Assembly (NCBI GenBank): GCA_963573305.1
Contig: OY754332.1
Coordinates: forward strand, 139,679,977 to 139,743,976
Length of the DNA: 64,000 nucleotides
Direction of reading: 5' to 3'
Origin: Pyrrhosoma nymphula
Lineage: Eukaryota > Arthropoda > Insecta > Odonata > Coenagrionidae
The notes beneath the pieces were generated by a model that made no database searches, was not told where the DNA came from, and worked only from the letters and a program-made list of their open reading frames with translations. The translations under genes and the position numbers were made by a program. Shown one piece after another: positions 33,749 to 46,290 of this stretch. Each line of letters starts with the position of its first letter. Positions within the stretch are counted from its first letter, which is position 1.

Positions 33749-34439
33749 GTAAGTCTTGTTAATATTTTTCTTGAAGTGGCTGTAACATTAAATTTCAATG
33801 ATATTCTGCTTGATTTTTAGGTAGTATTGAAACTTTAATGTACAATGGGAATACATTGTTATCTAAGTTCACTAAATGGAGCATTTTTCACTTGTAAGTG
33901 TAAATCATCCGACCATGTTGCAAAACAATAGTGGTGTCACAATTGAGTACAAATGCTGGATCTTGGAGTTCACATTATGGTGGGGTGACATACCACCAAT
34001 TTTTTGTATGTTGTAAGCGTTGTTGTCAAAGTAGAAGAATTATCATCCATCCTTAATTTTTTAATCTGTAGATGTGTTGACGGCAGTCCTCCACTCCTAT
34101 CTATTCAGTGCTCAGTTTTTTACCCCCTAATATCCTTCTCTCCATAAATTCTTCTTTATTTGGTCCAGTTTCTCCTTGCGTGATCTTTCTTTCTATTTTT
34201 TCTCATTATTTTAGCCAATTCATTGAGCCATTTGTTGTGCCCCACCTCAATGACTCCCTTCTTGGAATGGTGTTCCACATGGCCCTCTGACTTACGCCTG
34301 ACCACTCTTCATTTATTATTTTATCTGTCCAATTTCCACCACCAAGTTTTTATGAATCCCTTCTGAATACAAGGGCTTGAGTTCCCTTATACATAATTGC
34401 AAATTTAGTACCAAAAGATTCTTGAAGTCTGTACTGATG

Positions 34440-34700
34440 CTTTGCAATAATATGTACTATTATTATCCATGAATTAAAGCCTTAGGTTGGCAATATATCT
34501 TTCAATAACTTTATGCATAGAAGGCAATATGGATATAGGTCTATAATTATTGGCATCCCCACATGCACCACCTTTGTATATTGGCCTAACAATGGCAGTT
34601 TTCATTTTCTCTGGTACTTTTTCCTTCCCTATGCTCAAACTTCAGAGAAAGTTCTATTGATTGAAATTTGCAAAAATGGTAGACAACTTAATGACCAAGA
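34440..34700 (-). pseudogene. LINE reverse transcriptase fragment
   Basis: On the minus strand the sequence reads EKVPEKMKTAIVRPIYKGG then NNYRPISILPSMHKVIERYI, the first conserved blocks of a non-LTR reverse transcriptase. Stops follow at once. No other part of that element was recognised nearby. Confidence 0.6.
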
Positions 34701-35439
34701 TATTACCTATGGGTATTTTGTTCCACGCAAGCACCGGGCTGCTATCTTCTCCAGTTAAATAGTGGAAATAAAGGAGAGGACTTCGTCTGTAAGATCGCCT
34801 CAGAAAATAGCCGACTTTGGCTTTTCGGAATCATAGAGCCCAATATCACCAGCATTTACGATTAGCCGTTAACAGTATACTAACGTTTGTGTTATTATTA
34901 CAATAGTTATGTGTGGAATACTCTCTTGAATCTATGGAAACAAAATTGTTGAACACAACGCAGACTTTCATGGACCGGCTTCGTTTAGATAAGATGTGAA
35001 ACTTATTACCACTAGCGAATACGGTATCTGCTCCCGTGAAACACGTATTTTTCACAATTTTCCCGCGAAACACGATAGTGCACGTTGTGGCTGATAGGTG
35101 GCAGGGCTCATCAACATTTTTATGATTCACTGTTTTTTAGGTATTCCATGGTACATTAACGTGATTTGCTGTGAGTTTCGAGCACAAGGAAGAAAGTTCC
35201 AAAGGTTGTAAGTTCCTAAATGAATTCCATCACGATACACATATCTTGTGCGGTACTTACATCTAGCGGGAACTTGTTGATAATGAATAATGATTACACT
35301 CCCAGCTGCGAGATTGACGCATGATTCATAGTACATACCTTTCGTGCATATCGAAATGAATTATCCTTGACCCATATTCAATATTTATAATATTTGAAAC
35401 AAAAGAAACAAAAGGCAATACAATACGTAGACAACTTAA

Positions 35440-35830
35440 AATTAGGGAATCTGAATTCATAACAATTTACGTATTCAACATCGGAACATTTAAACTTGTC
35501 AATACTGAGCCTCTCACTTAGATACTCCACTTTTGCCTCATCAAGGGGCCATTTATCGGAATTCAGGCTGCTCTCTGCTGGCAAAACCATGAGAAAAGTG
35601 CAGATTCTGTGTATGTTCTCCTGGCTGCAAATGTTTCTGGCTACTTGAACGTCCTTCTTGAAGCACTGCGGCACGAAATTTTCCCTTATTCTTCAGAATT
35701 GTGAATAAGGCCGAGGAAGATATGCCAAATTGCCTCCCTATCTCGCTTTTGGAACCATCGCCACTTTCACATTCATTGATAATTTGTATTTTAGTTTTCA
35801 GATCCAACAACTTTCGTTTTTCCAGCCTTG
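35440..35830 (-). pseudogene. Pogo-type transposase, DNA-binding N-terminus, broken
   Basis: The minus strand reads MLDLKTKIQIINECESGDGS then KSEIGRQFGISSSALFTILK, a psq-type helix-turn-helix. After a frameshift it continues with a second, CENP-B-like HTH in pieces: FSWFCQQRAA, IPINGPLMRQK and DKFKCSD. A stop lies between the parts. The catalytic domain is not nearby on this strand; the DDE remnant at 37220 is on the other strand and so belongs to a separate copy or an inverted piece. Confidence 0.65.
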
Positions 35831-36105
35831 ATGTTGTATCAGTCGGACTAAACTTGATTGGAGGATGACAAAAGAATAATGAAGCACTGACTTAGGAAGA
35901 ATTTATTTGTGTGAATATTGGCATGCCGTGAATATGGGCATGCCGTGAATATCCAAAATGTGTATTTAAACGTCAAATTGTGCGGAATAAATACTGCTAG
36001 ACATATAATTTCAATGGCAGAGGACATGACCACAAGTTGGTGCAGGTTTGCCGGAATTGAAGCAGACATTTGCCACTTTGTCCTAGGGAAATAACCGCCT
36101 CGTAG

Positions 36106-36932
36106 GCCTTTTACTGCCAGCGGGCCGATATATCTGCCCACGTTGGATGTGCGAAAACTGCCATGGGCCGATTTATCGGCTTTACTTGAAATACCTGAAT
36201 TTAATGGCCATAGGTGTAGCCAGCCACCAGCAATAGGTGTGACACTGAGGCAATAGGTGTGGCATCACCAGTATGGTAATGGAGGCAAATTTTCACGAAA
36301 TGTTCACAGCGAGGTCAAAATTGAGACTAATTCGATTAAAGACAGGAAGAAAATTGGTTTCCGTATTTTCAGAAAAGAGGTGGAGGCTTTTGTACAATTT
36401 TGACCAATCATGATTAGGGTTTAACTTTGAAAAATGAGAAAGAGGGGTTTTATTTTTGGAGTTAATTGACAAATTTTGTATACGCCCACTGCAGTTCTAT
36501 ATTTTCAAAACTTCAAAAAATGTTTACCTGATAATCGTTGTCTAGACAATAGACATGTCATGAAATTCTCGTCTTTGTAAACCTGTCAATCCAAATTATT
36601 TAAGGGACTTTTAATGAACAATGTAAGTTTTGAAAAAAAAAGTTTCCCTGATAATCTTTGTCTTCACACTAGACACGTCGAGAGACTCACACCTTCATAA
36701 ACCTGTCAATTCGGGTTATTTAAAGGGCTATTGGGAAAAACGGAGACATCATTTTATTGCGGGAGGGAAATTTTGAGAAAAAAATTTTTGGGTTTCACGA
36801 CAATAGGTGTGGCACGTGCCACAGGTGCCACACCCATGGCTACGCCTATGTTAATGGCCCAACTTTAAAAACCTGAAAAAAGCCTTTGCAGTCTTTGCAC
36901 ATCCCAACCTAAATGGGCTGGCAGTAAAAGGG
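36106..36932. mobile_element. piggyBac-like MITE, interrupted by a hAT MITE
   Basis: The right end is TGGCAGTAAAAGGG followed by TTAA (36933-36936). The left end is GCCTTTTACTGCCA at 36106, where the flank has decayed to GTAG. The subterminal inverted words GGATGTGC and GGGCC match across ends. TTAA plus a CCCTTT(T/G) terminus is the piggyBac pattern. Removing the insert at 36209-36850 leaves under 200 bp. Confidence 0.55.
36209..36850. mobile_element. hAT MITE with 8-bp target duplication
   Basis: Ends CATAGGTGTAGCCA and TGGCTACGCCTATG are inverted and flanked by TTAATGGC at 36201-36208 and 36851-36858. The word CAATAGGTGTGGCA is repeated inside both ends. It is 642 bp with no open frame. 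Confidence 0.85.
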
Positions 36933-37219
36933 TTAATCAGATGATGGATAAATCTCAAGAGGTTTACTTCTCGCATTAAAAAAGATCATTATAGCGTAAA
37001 ATACTATTTTGATAGTCATATTATGGCTTTTAAAAATGTTTATGAAGTAAGAAAAAAGCAATCTCAAACATTAGTATCACCTATTCAACGCTTGGCAAGG
37101 TCTCTACAAGCAGCGAATTTTATTGCAATATTTGTTTGTTTTATCGCTGTTGCCGTTGTGGCCTATGGAATCAAAACTTCGTGACCAACAGCACATGTGA
37201 TCATCATGTATGTCATCAT

Positions 37220-37985
37220 CAAAAACTACTGCCGGAATAACATTTTTAATGCTGATGAGACAGGTTTATTTTTTAATTTGCTTCCTGATAAAACACTGGC
37301 ATTTAGAGGGGATATGTGGTATGGAGGTAAAATGAGTAAGGAGAGACTGACTGTCCTATGCTGCAATGAAATTGTAATGGATAAACTGATTTCGTAAGTA
37401 ATTGGGAAATATAAATGTCCCAGATGCTTCAAACATGTTCAAACATTACCTTGAACGTATAATTGCAACTCTAATGCCTGCATGACCACCAAAATTTTCG
37501 AAAAGTTCCTGCGAGCACTGGATGCAAAGATGGGTGGATAAAATCGTAAAATTTTGTTGCTTATTGATAACTGTGCAGCACATCCAAGACACTGCATTTT
37601 TAATAAATGTTAAGTGGTGTTTTTTCCTCTAAATTGCACGAGTGTTCTTCAGCCCCTCGATCAAGGCATCATACAAGGTATGAAGCATAAGTACGGGAAA
37701 CTACTTGTCAATGAGAGGTTGGCCAGCCCTCTCGAGCCAGGAAGAAAAGTAAATATTCTGAAAGCGATGAATTTTGTGAAGCATGCCTGGGACTCCGTCG
37801 AAGCCAAGAGCATAACAAATATTTTTCGGACCTCTGCATTTCATTGCAGCACAAACGAGGACAATTCCATGTTGCTGAGTGACGAGGCATCATATGAGCA
37901 CACCCTTGAGGGCTGGGATCAGCTGTTTGGAGAAGGGGAGGGTCGATATCGAAGTCTGCAGGTTGGTTGTTGGAACTTGTGACTA
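37220..37985 (+). pseudogene. Tigger transposase, catalytic domain remnant
   Basis: The frame opens with IFNADETGLFFNLLPDKTLA and GGKMSKERLTVLCCNE, shifts near 37395, continues IFEKFLRALDAKMGG and LLIDNCAAHP, then FPLNCTSVLQPLDQGIIQGM, ending at TGA about 37980. The three catalytic aspartates of the DDD triad are present in NADETG, LLIDNC and QPLDQG. Frameshifts and stops make it non-functional. The N-terminal DNA-binding part is absent on this strand, and no TIRs were found around it. Confidence 0.75.
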
Positions 37986-37989
37986 CTAA

Positions 37990-39060
37990 AAATGAAGCTT
38001 CATTTATGGAGATAATTGCATAACAAATGAATAATAACTATTCCAAACATAGCCTTTCATCTTCCTAAATGTAATCGAAAAAGTTGGTGAATCTCATTAT
38101 CGCATATTTTTATCAGTAGATTGATGTCAATAGATGACATCTATGAACAGAAAGGAAGAAGAAGACACCGGGAAAGACGAAGCAGAGCCCGAATAATCTC
38201 CAACATTTGCAAAACCAGTGGAAGCGATGGCGACAGTTAGTCAGCAGTCACGAAGTCTATGAAAGAATACTTAAATAAAAATGGACTGTACTATCAAAGA
38301 ATTAGGGCTCGAAATGATAAAAACAAAGCACCTTGGACAGATTCTTCCAGCCACCATAAGTTTATATGTATTTCCATTAAATTATGAATTTTTGTTTGCA
38401 ATATTTGTGGGGAATACGTGGGAAGTTCCATTTTTGTTTTGTTACAAGCAATCAAGTTTATGCCATTACGCATGGGAAAGGCGATGTTTTTGGGCCGAGG
38501 GCTCAATTTGTTCATGTTTTCAAGGAGTTCTGACAATCATTATAATGCTATAATATTTGTTCATGAAATTATAATGTTCATCATGGTTAACACAAATATA
38601 GCATTTTCAGTGCAATCATTGTAATTTACTAAAAGCAATATAAACATAAAGTAATTAAGTGAGAAGTGTGTTCAGCATATTCATCTGTCCTCCAACCTAA
38701 TTATTTCATTGGAAGTGCGAAGAGAAAAATATGGCTGGGTTGCTTCGCTAACTTTGCCGCTGAACTATGTGAAAGCAGCATCTGTAAACTAAACTTGCTG
38801 TTCGGTTATTAATGATGATGATAATTGTCATCATCGTCAATAATTGAGTACGCATCAGCGTTAGGTATCGCATGTATTTTTTTGGGAGGTAGAATATGTG
38901 GAAAATAAACTTTTTTTACCGTAAGTGATCTCCAGTTATCTACGGCATGAGCTAAAATGTGCGGCAGGATAACATTCCCCTGCAATAAATTCTACTGTTT
39001 CAGGCTGGATATGGTGGAAGTTCTCGATATTCATAATGAATAAAGACACTTGGTAATCTT
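37990..39060. other. Intronic DNA, no gene recognised
   Basis: AT-rich, with no convincing open frame or repeat ends. Confidence 0.4.
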
Positions 39061-39164
39061 CCACAGATTTATTTATTTGACACGACGCGTTTCACCACAC
39101 TGTGGCATAATCATGTGCAGGGTTCTTCGCTTTAGGTCAAGCATATATAGCTTTCCACCAAGGC

Positions 39165-39545
39165 GTTAGGGAGTGGGGGGGGGGAAGGCTAAGGGAGGAG
39201 CGGAGAGGGGTAGGTGGGGGTGGGAAGGAGGAGAGGGAAGCGGCGGGGGTTCGGGAGAACTAAGGGTTGGAGTGGACAGAGGGCGGAAAGACATAGGAGA
39301 CACGGACGCAGGGGTTGGGACTGGGTGATGATGGAGGCCTTCTTTTCCTTGAGAACTCTGGATGGTAAGGGAAAGGAGGGGGGGACAGAGGGCTTTAAAT
39401 GGCCAGTGCACTGCCCACACCAGAGCACTGGAGGGGGGGGGGGGAAGGAAGTAGAGTGTGAAAGATTTGGGACATGTGGCAGGAGTCGGTTGGAAAGAAA
39501 ACGGTTTAGGGAGGGAGGGTGGGGGGGGGGGGGGGGGGTGTGCTT
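39165..39545. repeat. G-rich, purine-rich low-complexity tract
   Basis: Long runs of G with GGA and GGGAGG words dominate, including an 18-base G run near 39520. Pro-rich open frames across it are composition artefacts. It lies in the 3' region of the Penelope element. Confidence 0.75.
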
Positions 39546-40544
39546 TAGTCTGGGAAATATTTTGTGGCCAATAAAGGAGAAGGGTTGTGAAAAAGGATGT
39601 CATTACATAATTTTGTATCATTGCACTTCTGGTGCTTCACAATTTCAATTGTCTCCAAAGCGTCCATTTTCCACCCTTTATCAATCCTATGGAGCAGCTT
39701 GGGGGTGAAATCACTCCAGTGGCCGTCTTCCAGCAGATGTTTGGCAAAATTGGAGGATGTATCCTCCAATCGGAAACATCTTTCATGCTCCCTGGCTCTT
39801 GTTTTGAGCGCTCGACCAGTCTGACCGACGTACACTGTCCTGCATCCCGGTGTATTACATTCTAGCTTGTACACGCCAGACTGTTCGAGCAATTCTTTTT
39901 TATCCTTCCCGTTTCCCAGAAACTTTCTTAGATTCCACTTTGTATAGTGGCCTACCTTATATTGGGGGGGTAGCAAGTTTGCTAGCCTGTGGGATATGCC
40001 GTCTAAGAAGGGGAGCTTACACCATTTTGGTTTATCTAAGGGCAGAGGGGTAAGGGACGTTAGCGCCGAAAAGGTTTTTTGTTTAATTTTATTTCTGATT
40101 ATTCCATCAACTATTTGTGCTTTATAGCCATTGCTAATAGCGATAAACTTAATTGTCTCTAACTCAATTTTATAATTAATTTCATTGAGGGGTACACTTA
40201 TAAGTCTATGTACAAGTGAGTGGAAAGTTGCATGCTTATGGGAGTGGTGGTGGGCAGAATCGGATGGGATGGTGTGGTCCGTATAGGATGGTTTCCTGTA
40301 AATGGCGAATTCATGTTTTCCTCCCTCAATTGAAATATTCAAATCTAAAAAATTTATTCTCCCAGAGTTACTCTTCTCCATTTTAAAATTAATATTCCGG
40401 TGCTGCATATTGAGAAGGTTAAGGAATAACCCCAGCTGACGGTCACTTCCTGTCCACTCACAAAGTATGTCGTCCACATACCGGTAATAATACTGAACGT
40501 ATTGGAGAAGGTAGTGTCTTGAGTTAAAGAGGTTCGTTTCCAGG
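39545..40544 (-). CDS. Penelope reverse transcriptase (C-terminal part) plus GIY-YIG endonuclease
   Basis: The frame is open to TAG at 39545. It starts upstream of the first Met with LETNLFNSRHYLLQYVQYYY, then RYVDDILCEW containing the YVDD catalytic motif, and FKMEKSNSGRINFLDLNIS. The thumb-like region YRKPSYTDHTIPSDSAHHHS is intact. The GIY-YIG nuclease follows: SGVYKLECNTPGC, VYVGQTGRALKTRAREHERC, and HLLEDGHWSDF. Penelope proteins reverse-transcribe the element and cut DNA with the GIY-YIG domain. Only the N-terminal half is missing; no internal stop is visible in what remains. Confidence 0.85.
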
Positions 40545-40576
40545 CTGTCCAGAAAAATAGAAATTTTTCTGGACAG
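40545..40576. repeat. 32-bp hairpin at the Penelope 5' junction
   Basis: Arms CTGTCCAGAAAAAT and ATTTTTCTGGACAG are exact complements with an AGAA loop. The hairpin marks the exact point where Penelope coding sequence gives way to another element's endonuclease. Confidence 0.9.
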
Positions 40577-41110
40577 AAAGAATAGCAGCAGAAATATAAT
40601 GATCAGATATTTTAGTTTTTAGGATTATATCATTCGTTTGAAACAATTTTCCTTTATAGTTAATGTGGTTAATGCATGTCCTAGAGATTCTGTTACTGAC
40701 TACTTCTCCTCTAGTATGATCAGTAATAATATTAACGAAACCATTTGCTACAAGAAAATCTTTATTATCTAATTGTACTTGTATTAATGCTCTCTTTCAT
40801 ATCAATATTCATCTCTCCAAGTAGTACACCCTCTTCCATACAAGATACATGTATTAGTTTCTTCAATTCCTTATTAAAATCAGTAACTTTGTAATGTGGT
40901 GGTCGGTAAGCACAGAGTTTAGTCATTTCTACACTATCTGAGGTATTTACCTGATATTGCTTCAAAATATTTAGTTGCAGTATTTTGCTCCTGGAAATGT
41001 ATAGAGTTCTTTACATGTATTACAATTCCTTATCCTCTTCTTCCCTTCCTTAGTTTAGAGAATATTTTGTAATTAGCTATATGATATACCATTAGTTCAG
41101 ACTCATTCAA
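40577..41110 (-). pseudogene. LINE endonuclease remnant
   Basis: The minus strand reads SELMVYHIANYKIFSKLR, then GIVIHVKNSIHFQEQ, then LCAYRPPHYKVTDFNKELKK, then GEMNIDMKES and FVNIITDHTRGEV, with frameshifts and stops between blocks. Order and spacing match an apurinic-type LINE endonuclease (GDFN replaced by GEMN). It follows the ORF1 remnant at 41975-42290 on the same strand. Confidence 0.6.
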
Positions 41111-41974
41111 ATTAACTTCAATAAGTACTTCATACATCAAAAGTTAATATTTGTGATAGGTTAGGTAAAATAATGCCTATTTCATCCCAGTTACTTTTCA
41201 TTGAGATAGGTAATATTTAAATGAAAAGCATTGAGATCATACCTAATTAGCTTTAACAATACATATATTCAAAATTGTAATACAATAACACTTTATCCAC
41301 TCGGTTTTATTCATAATAAATATATCATCCATTATGTATGTAGTTACACACTATGATTTACTGCAATCAATGCAATCTGGTCAATTCATTCCATTAAGAT
41401 TTTTATCATCATTGATTCTAATTGTTAGAGCATTTGTCTATTTTTTTACCAGAATTTTACCAAATTTTACCCAAAAATGAAAATATTGTTTCTCTTGATA
41501 TTTAATTTTTACTTTCCAAAAAAAATCATTAAAGTAGCTCGTAAGGGATTCATTTACATACATAGGCACCTTTATAATTATTCTCATTTCTTAGGATTTT
41601 TCTTTTAACAATCCACTGTTCCAACATAATTTGTGAAGTAAATTTAACTATCATCTTACTTTTGCCTTCCTCATTTTTTAGGAACAAAGTTAATCTCATC
41701 TAAGTCCTTCATTCTAATATTATCTTTGCCCATAACTATAGCGAAATCATTGATAATAACATTACAACTACCGGTTTTTGGTATATTAACTCCAACAATT
41801 TTGATAGATTTGCTCATTTGTTTCTATTCCATTTCTCTTACTTAATAGTGGAGATTTTCAATAGTTTTATTCATTTCCTCAATGTAAGATTTTAATATGG
41901 TTATGATGTCTCAGTTCTTTCACAACACTAATTTGTTCAAAGAGTCCATCATATTTTTTACATAAAAAGATAAA

Positions 41975-42290
41975 CTATTTTTTATCATTTATATCCTGCG
42001 ATAGGGATGTGACACTTTCGTTACCCTTATCAGCAGAAGACTTGATTCTGGGAGAAGAGACTGCACCACTTGTTTTCATTTCTGCAATTTTTGAAGAAGT
42101 AGCCTTAGCATTTGTTCTGCAAGATACACAGTTCCAGGAATCCTTCACTTTCCTGGACACATCCCGGTAGGTGGACACCTTTATGCCAGAGTATTCACAA
42201 TGAATATTGCCATTAAAATATTGACATCTGACAATCTCCATCACCAGGGAGTTGTTCGTCACATCTTGCACATTTCATTATCACTTATAT
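41975..42290 (-). pseudogene. LINE ORF1 remnant with PHD-like zinc motif
   Basis: The frame ends at TAA 41975 and contains VRCQYFNGNIHCEYSGIKVS and WNCVSCRTNAKATSSK, which fits the second half of a PHD-type finger (C, H-C, W-x-C-x2-C). A lysine- and serine-rich stretch follows. PHD fingers are common in ORF1 of CR1- and Jockey-related LINEs. It is upstream of the endonuclease remnant at 40577-41110, so the two likely come from one element. Confidence 0.55.
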
Positions 42291-42314
42291 ATGGAAAAAC
42301 AGGAAGGATGCACT

Positions 42315-42480
42315 CAGGCCCGGGCGGCTGCCCGGGGCACCGCAAAGGAAGGGTCGCCGTGATAGTGTAAAAATTCTTTTTACTACAACGTTTAACTGGT
42401 GAATGGGTTTGATAAGCGGAGAGGGGGGGTGCCGGAATACTCTCTCGCCCGGGTGAAAATTTTGCCTTATGCCGGCCCTG
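42315..42480. mobile_element. Short hAT-like MITE
   Basis: The ends CAGGCCCGG and CCGGCCCTG are inverted. The flanks GATGCACT (42307-42314) and AATGCACG (42481-42488) agree at 6 of 8 positions, as a decayed 8-bp duplication would. Inside the right end is GCCCGGGTGAAAATTTTGCC. It is 166 bp. Confidence 0.6.
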
Positions 42481-42610
42481 AATGCACGTAAATACACGAT
42501 TCTAGCTACACATAGAGTATCAACATGGAACTCTTAACATAAATGTTTGCCAATTTGTTGTGAGTATCCTTTAAAAAAGAACTTTTTGATAGTTACTATG
42601 GTGATTACAA

Positions 42611-42644
42611 TACCTCTATGGTAATTTTAATTACCATAGAGGTA
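42611..42644. repeat. Perfect hairpin with 16-bp arms
   Basis: Arm TACCTCTATGGTAATT, a TT loop and the exact complement. Confidence 0.9.
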
Positions 42645-45177
42645 GCTCCTTTTCAAATTTGTAAATGCACTGTGAATCCTGTGGAAAGCACTTTTGACTC
42701 TTATATTTTCTGAGTATGGAGCAAATGATTTTTTATGCAATCCTCTGCATAAACAAATACCTATTTGAACATGGACACATGCTGCGAGTGAGGCTGGTGC
42801 AGAGGCAAAGGGTTGAGATTACCTGTGACCACTGGCTGAGGAGAGGGTTCGGTGTCCTGAGAATTTGTATTCCAGAACAAACAAAAAGCATTTGTTTGAT
42901 TCACTACCATGAGACAGTTCTGCACGGAGGAGTAGAGTGAAATGCTCATAACTCGGGGTTGAGAATGTTTTGTGTTGCTTAGGTAATTATGCCCTTAAGC
43001 GCAAGTGGTGATATATTTGGAATTTATAGATCCTCTGAGACTCCTAGCTGTGCTCATTGGCATTGATTGATAAAATCTGTGTAAATTCTGCTTTTTCAGA
43101 ACAGTGCCTATTTCAATATTAATTTTTCTCATTCAGTGTTTCCTTTTGATTGAAATTTTAATTTTTTGTGCGCTCACCTAAAATACACTACCTGATGTAT
43201 CTATTATCATATCATGCCTAGTTGCTTATCGGGTGGAGCATTTTATTTATGAGGGCCATGAAATGGGGTGAAGTCTCTTTAGACATGATGTAACTCCTCA
43301 TGGTGTGATTTTTCTGAACATCAGAACTCAGAGGAGAACCACTTGGTGAATCGGGGATATGCAGTGAAACCTTGATTTTACGTAGTTGGGAGGAACCAAA
43401 AAAGAGGCTGTATGTTAAATCAAACTGTGTTAAATCAAAGGTTGATGCATGGTGTAACAACACTTTTCAGGATTCTTCATTGTATTTCAATATATGTATA
43501 TAAATTTGTTTTTATGAGTGAATTTGATTTGAATCACCGTATTTGATGGCATATAAGACACACCCTTTTCCCCAAAACAATCACTTGAAAATCACCGCCG
43601 GGTATTATAAGGGAAGGTGACTCCACAGGTAGGCTAAAGTCATCCTGATGCTCTCTACTTAGGGCTAATTTTACCCCAGTTGGTCTGTACTACCCGGCCC
43701 TTCCCTGAAAGTATTATTATTCATTGCTAGTATTATTGTTACGAACAGTACTTGGGTTGATATAAACTCCATTCATCGAATATAGCATCCCTCCGAATAT
43801 TAGTCTCCCCTCCCCACCTCCCCAACTTATCATCTCTTTATTTGGAAATGGATACCTGATTTTTAGCCATATTTACTCTCGTATCATGAATTTCATTTGT
43901 ATTAATCCTCTTTTAATATGCGTTGAAGTTTGCGTAATGACTTTACCGAGTTGCCGTACTACTGTAACACCATAAAAATATCGACACGAGGAAAGAGTAA
44001 TTAAATAATGAAAACTTTTCCTAAATAATCCAAAATATCGTTCAGGTTTTTACTGATGTGAGAGATTAGCCACTGATTAGATTATTAGCCACAGAATTTC
44101 TGCATGGTTTTCCCTTTTCATGCTCCAAAGTAGCTCCTCTTCCCCCTTTTAGCTACAAATATTTGGGCAAAAATTAGGGGCATATTCGGACATGTACAGT
44201 ATATCGCTTCGGTTGCTTCTGTGATATCGAAGAGCATCATATCGGACGTCATTTCCTCGCCATAGAAGACATTTTAATGCTACTACCATAAGTATAGTGA
44301 AACCAGATGAAGGTTAAAAAGTAGTCTCTAAACATAAGGCATAGTATTCCGACACCGATTATGACATATGTAGTTGTAATAACTGCCGAAATAATGTTAT
44401 GTATTTCGTAAGACCGAGCATTTTACAGGGTTGCTGCAGACCTGGAGAACCTGGAAAAGTGAGGGAAAATGAGAACTTACCTGGAAATTTGCTTTCCAAA
44501 GTCAAAATCTGTTTGTTTTCAATAAGTGAGCAGTACCATTTTAGGCACTTCCTGTGTGTGTGTTGACTTAGTGCTTTTAGTACCTTGCCTAAATGAGGCA
44601 CTGGGGTCTTTATCAATTAATTATATGCACCTAAAATTAAATTTCAGGCTCTATTTTATGCAATCATTCTGAAGATGATGGAATATTTGTTTCTCCTCAT
44701 ATAGTGTATGTAGAGGTAATTCCTTACTAGTCACTCCCAAGTCATAATAACCTCCCGCATGAGTCAGTTAAATCAAAAGGCACGAGCAACAGAATCTCTG
44801 GTCCATTGAGTGCCATTATTTCCCTTTTTGTGGAAGTATTTGGTCTCGAATGTCTGAGGAAACATTATTTTACCTTCAAAAGCCTTACTTCACACAGCGA
44901 AGAAATGTTTTCATTGAGAGGTCCAGGTACACAGGAAATGCAGGAATTGTATGAATGGAGGTAATACTTTTTTTATTCATTTAACATGAAATCAAAAAAC
45001 AGCCAAGGAGACCTTTACATTGGATTTTTTAACAAAAGGATTTAATAATACAATTAGAAAACATAAGACAACAAATTTGTAAACTTAAGTTGTTTTTGTA
45101 CATACCTCAGAATATGTATCATTCTTTGTTAAATGTCTATTCTGAATGTGTTCTTATACAAACTGGCCTACTTCCTG

Positions 45178-46290
45178 TTAAATCTCAATTGTGCCCTTGT
45201 TACCATCATCATTGCTGGTCATCAACCCTATGGTTGGTTTGACACAGCTTTTCACTCTGTTTCTACCTGCTAGCCTCTTCACCTCTACATATTTCTTTGT
45301 TTCCTCATCATTCATTATTTGCTCCATGTATCTCAGCCGAGGTCTTACTCTGCTTCTGTTTGTCTTCTTTATACACATATCTTAAAATATGCCGAATTAG
45401 GTTGCCCCTCTTTTTCTTTGTAGTTCTTATAAGATTTCAATCATCTCCCACTCATCTCAGTGCCTCTTCGTTAATTGATTGATCAACCCAACTGTAAGTC
45501 CAATAGTATATCCTTCCATGCATAAATTCCTTGTGGATGATTTTGTTAAAACGGCTACTATTTATTTGTTTGAAATTCTAATAGTGGTTCTCCTCATTCA
45601 TGCTATTGTCCTAATCCATATTTACCCTTAGTTCTTCCCTCTTGGCTTTGTGTGACAATGGCATACCATTATCCAAGCATCTTTCACATTTTTTTTTAAA
45701 TTCCAAGATATTTTTCACAGGCTACTTTGATTTATTCATACTCCACCATAGGCATGTAGACTGGTACAGCTATTGTGTCTGTCAGCTTAGTTGCTACCAT
45801 AACAATGACTATCCTTTTCTCACACTGAAGGGAAGTTTTAACATGCATTCTAGTGCTCTTCTTAAGCATAATGCCTACCCATGCATGTTTGATGATCCAG
45901 TGTGTATGACGTTATAGTAAATGTAACAGTACTTGATTACTCTATGGTATGATCCTGTTGTTTCCTCTCCAAAAGTCTTCTTCTTCAGACCAGTTAATCT
46001 CACTGACTTCCAAATGTCCAGGCCAACCGTCCACTTTTCTGTTTTCAGAATTTCGAGTCTTCCACAGGTGTAAATTGATGGAACATTCCATGTTCCAATC
46101 CTGAATTGACCATCAGTCTTGGTTGATGTCTGGTTATCTGAACTATTTTTTCAATGCAATGTTTTACTATATGAGGTTCCATTAGCTCGTTGGTGGATAA
46201 AAGATTTAAAAGAAAGTGTTGGTTACAGGAAGCTCCTTGGAATTGTAATGTGGTGGTTTCACCTTGCCTTCCACATGTCAAAGCTGCAAA
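45178..46290 (-). pseudogene. RTE-like LINE remnant, minus strand
   Basis: The minus strand ends with RVRPRLRYMEQIMNDEETKK and YVEVKRLAGRNRVKSC, the C-terminal signature of LINEs of the same type as that at 22600-24140. Upstream pieces in broken frames read EALR.VGDD.NLIRT and TKLTDTIAVPVYMP, the latter resembling an endonuclease block. Many stops. Confidence 0.55.

Larger units (their letters stand above)
39065..40544 (-). mobile_element. Penelope-like element, 5'-truncated
   Basis: The minus strand carries the end of a Penelope-type reverse transcriptase and a GIY-YIG endonuclease (39545-40544), then a purine-rich (on the plus strand) tract and a 3' region ending near 39065 with CACAGTGTGGTGAAACGCGT and AATAAATAAAT. 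A GAAACGCGTCGT-type motif after the ORF is typical of Penelope elements. The 5' side stops at 40544, next to a 32-bp hairpin. Confidence 0.8.

Noticed and set aside
34108..34290. Short hydrophobic open frame
   Set aside because: No similarity, no splice borders, composition explains the residues.
39166..39708. Proline-rich and glycine/arginine-rich frames of about 150 residues
   Set aside because: They follow from the purine-rich low-complexity tract and overlap the Penelope coding sequence on the other strand.
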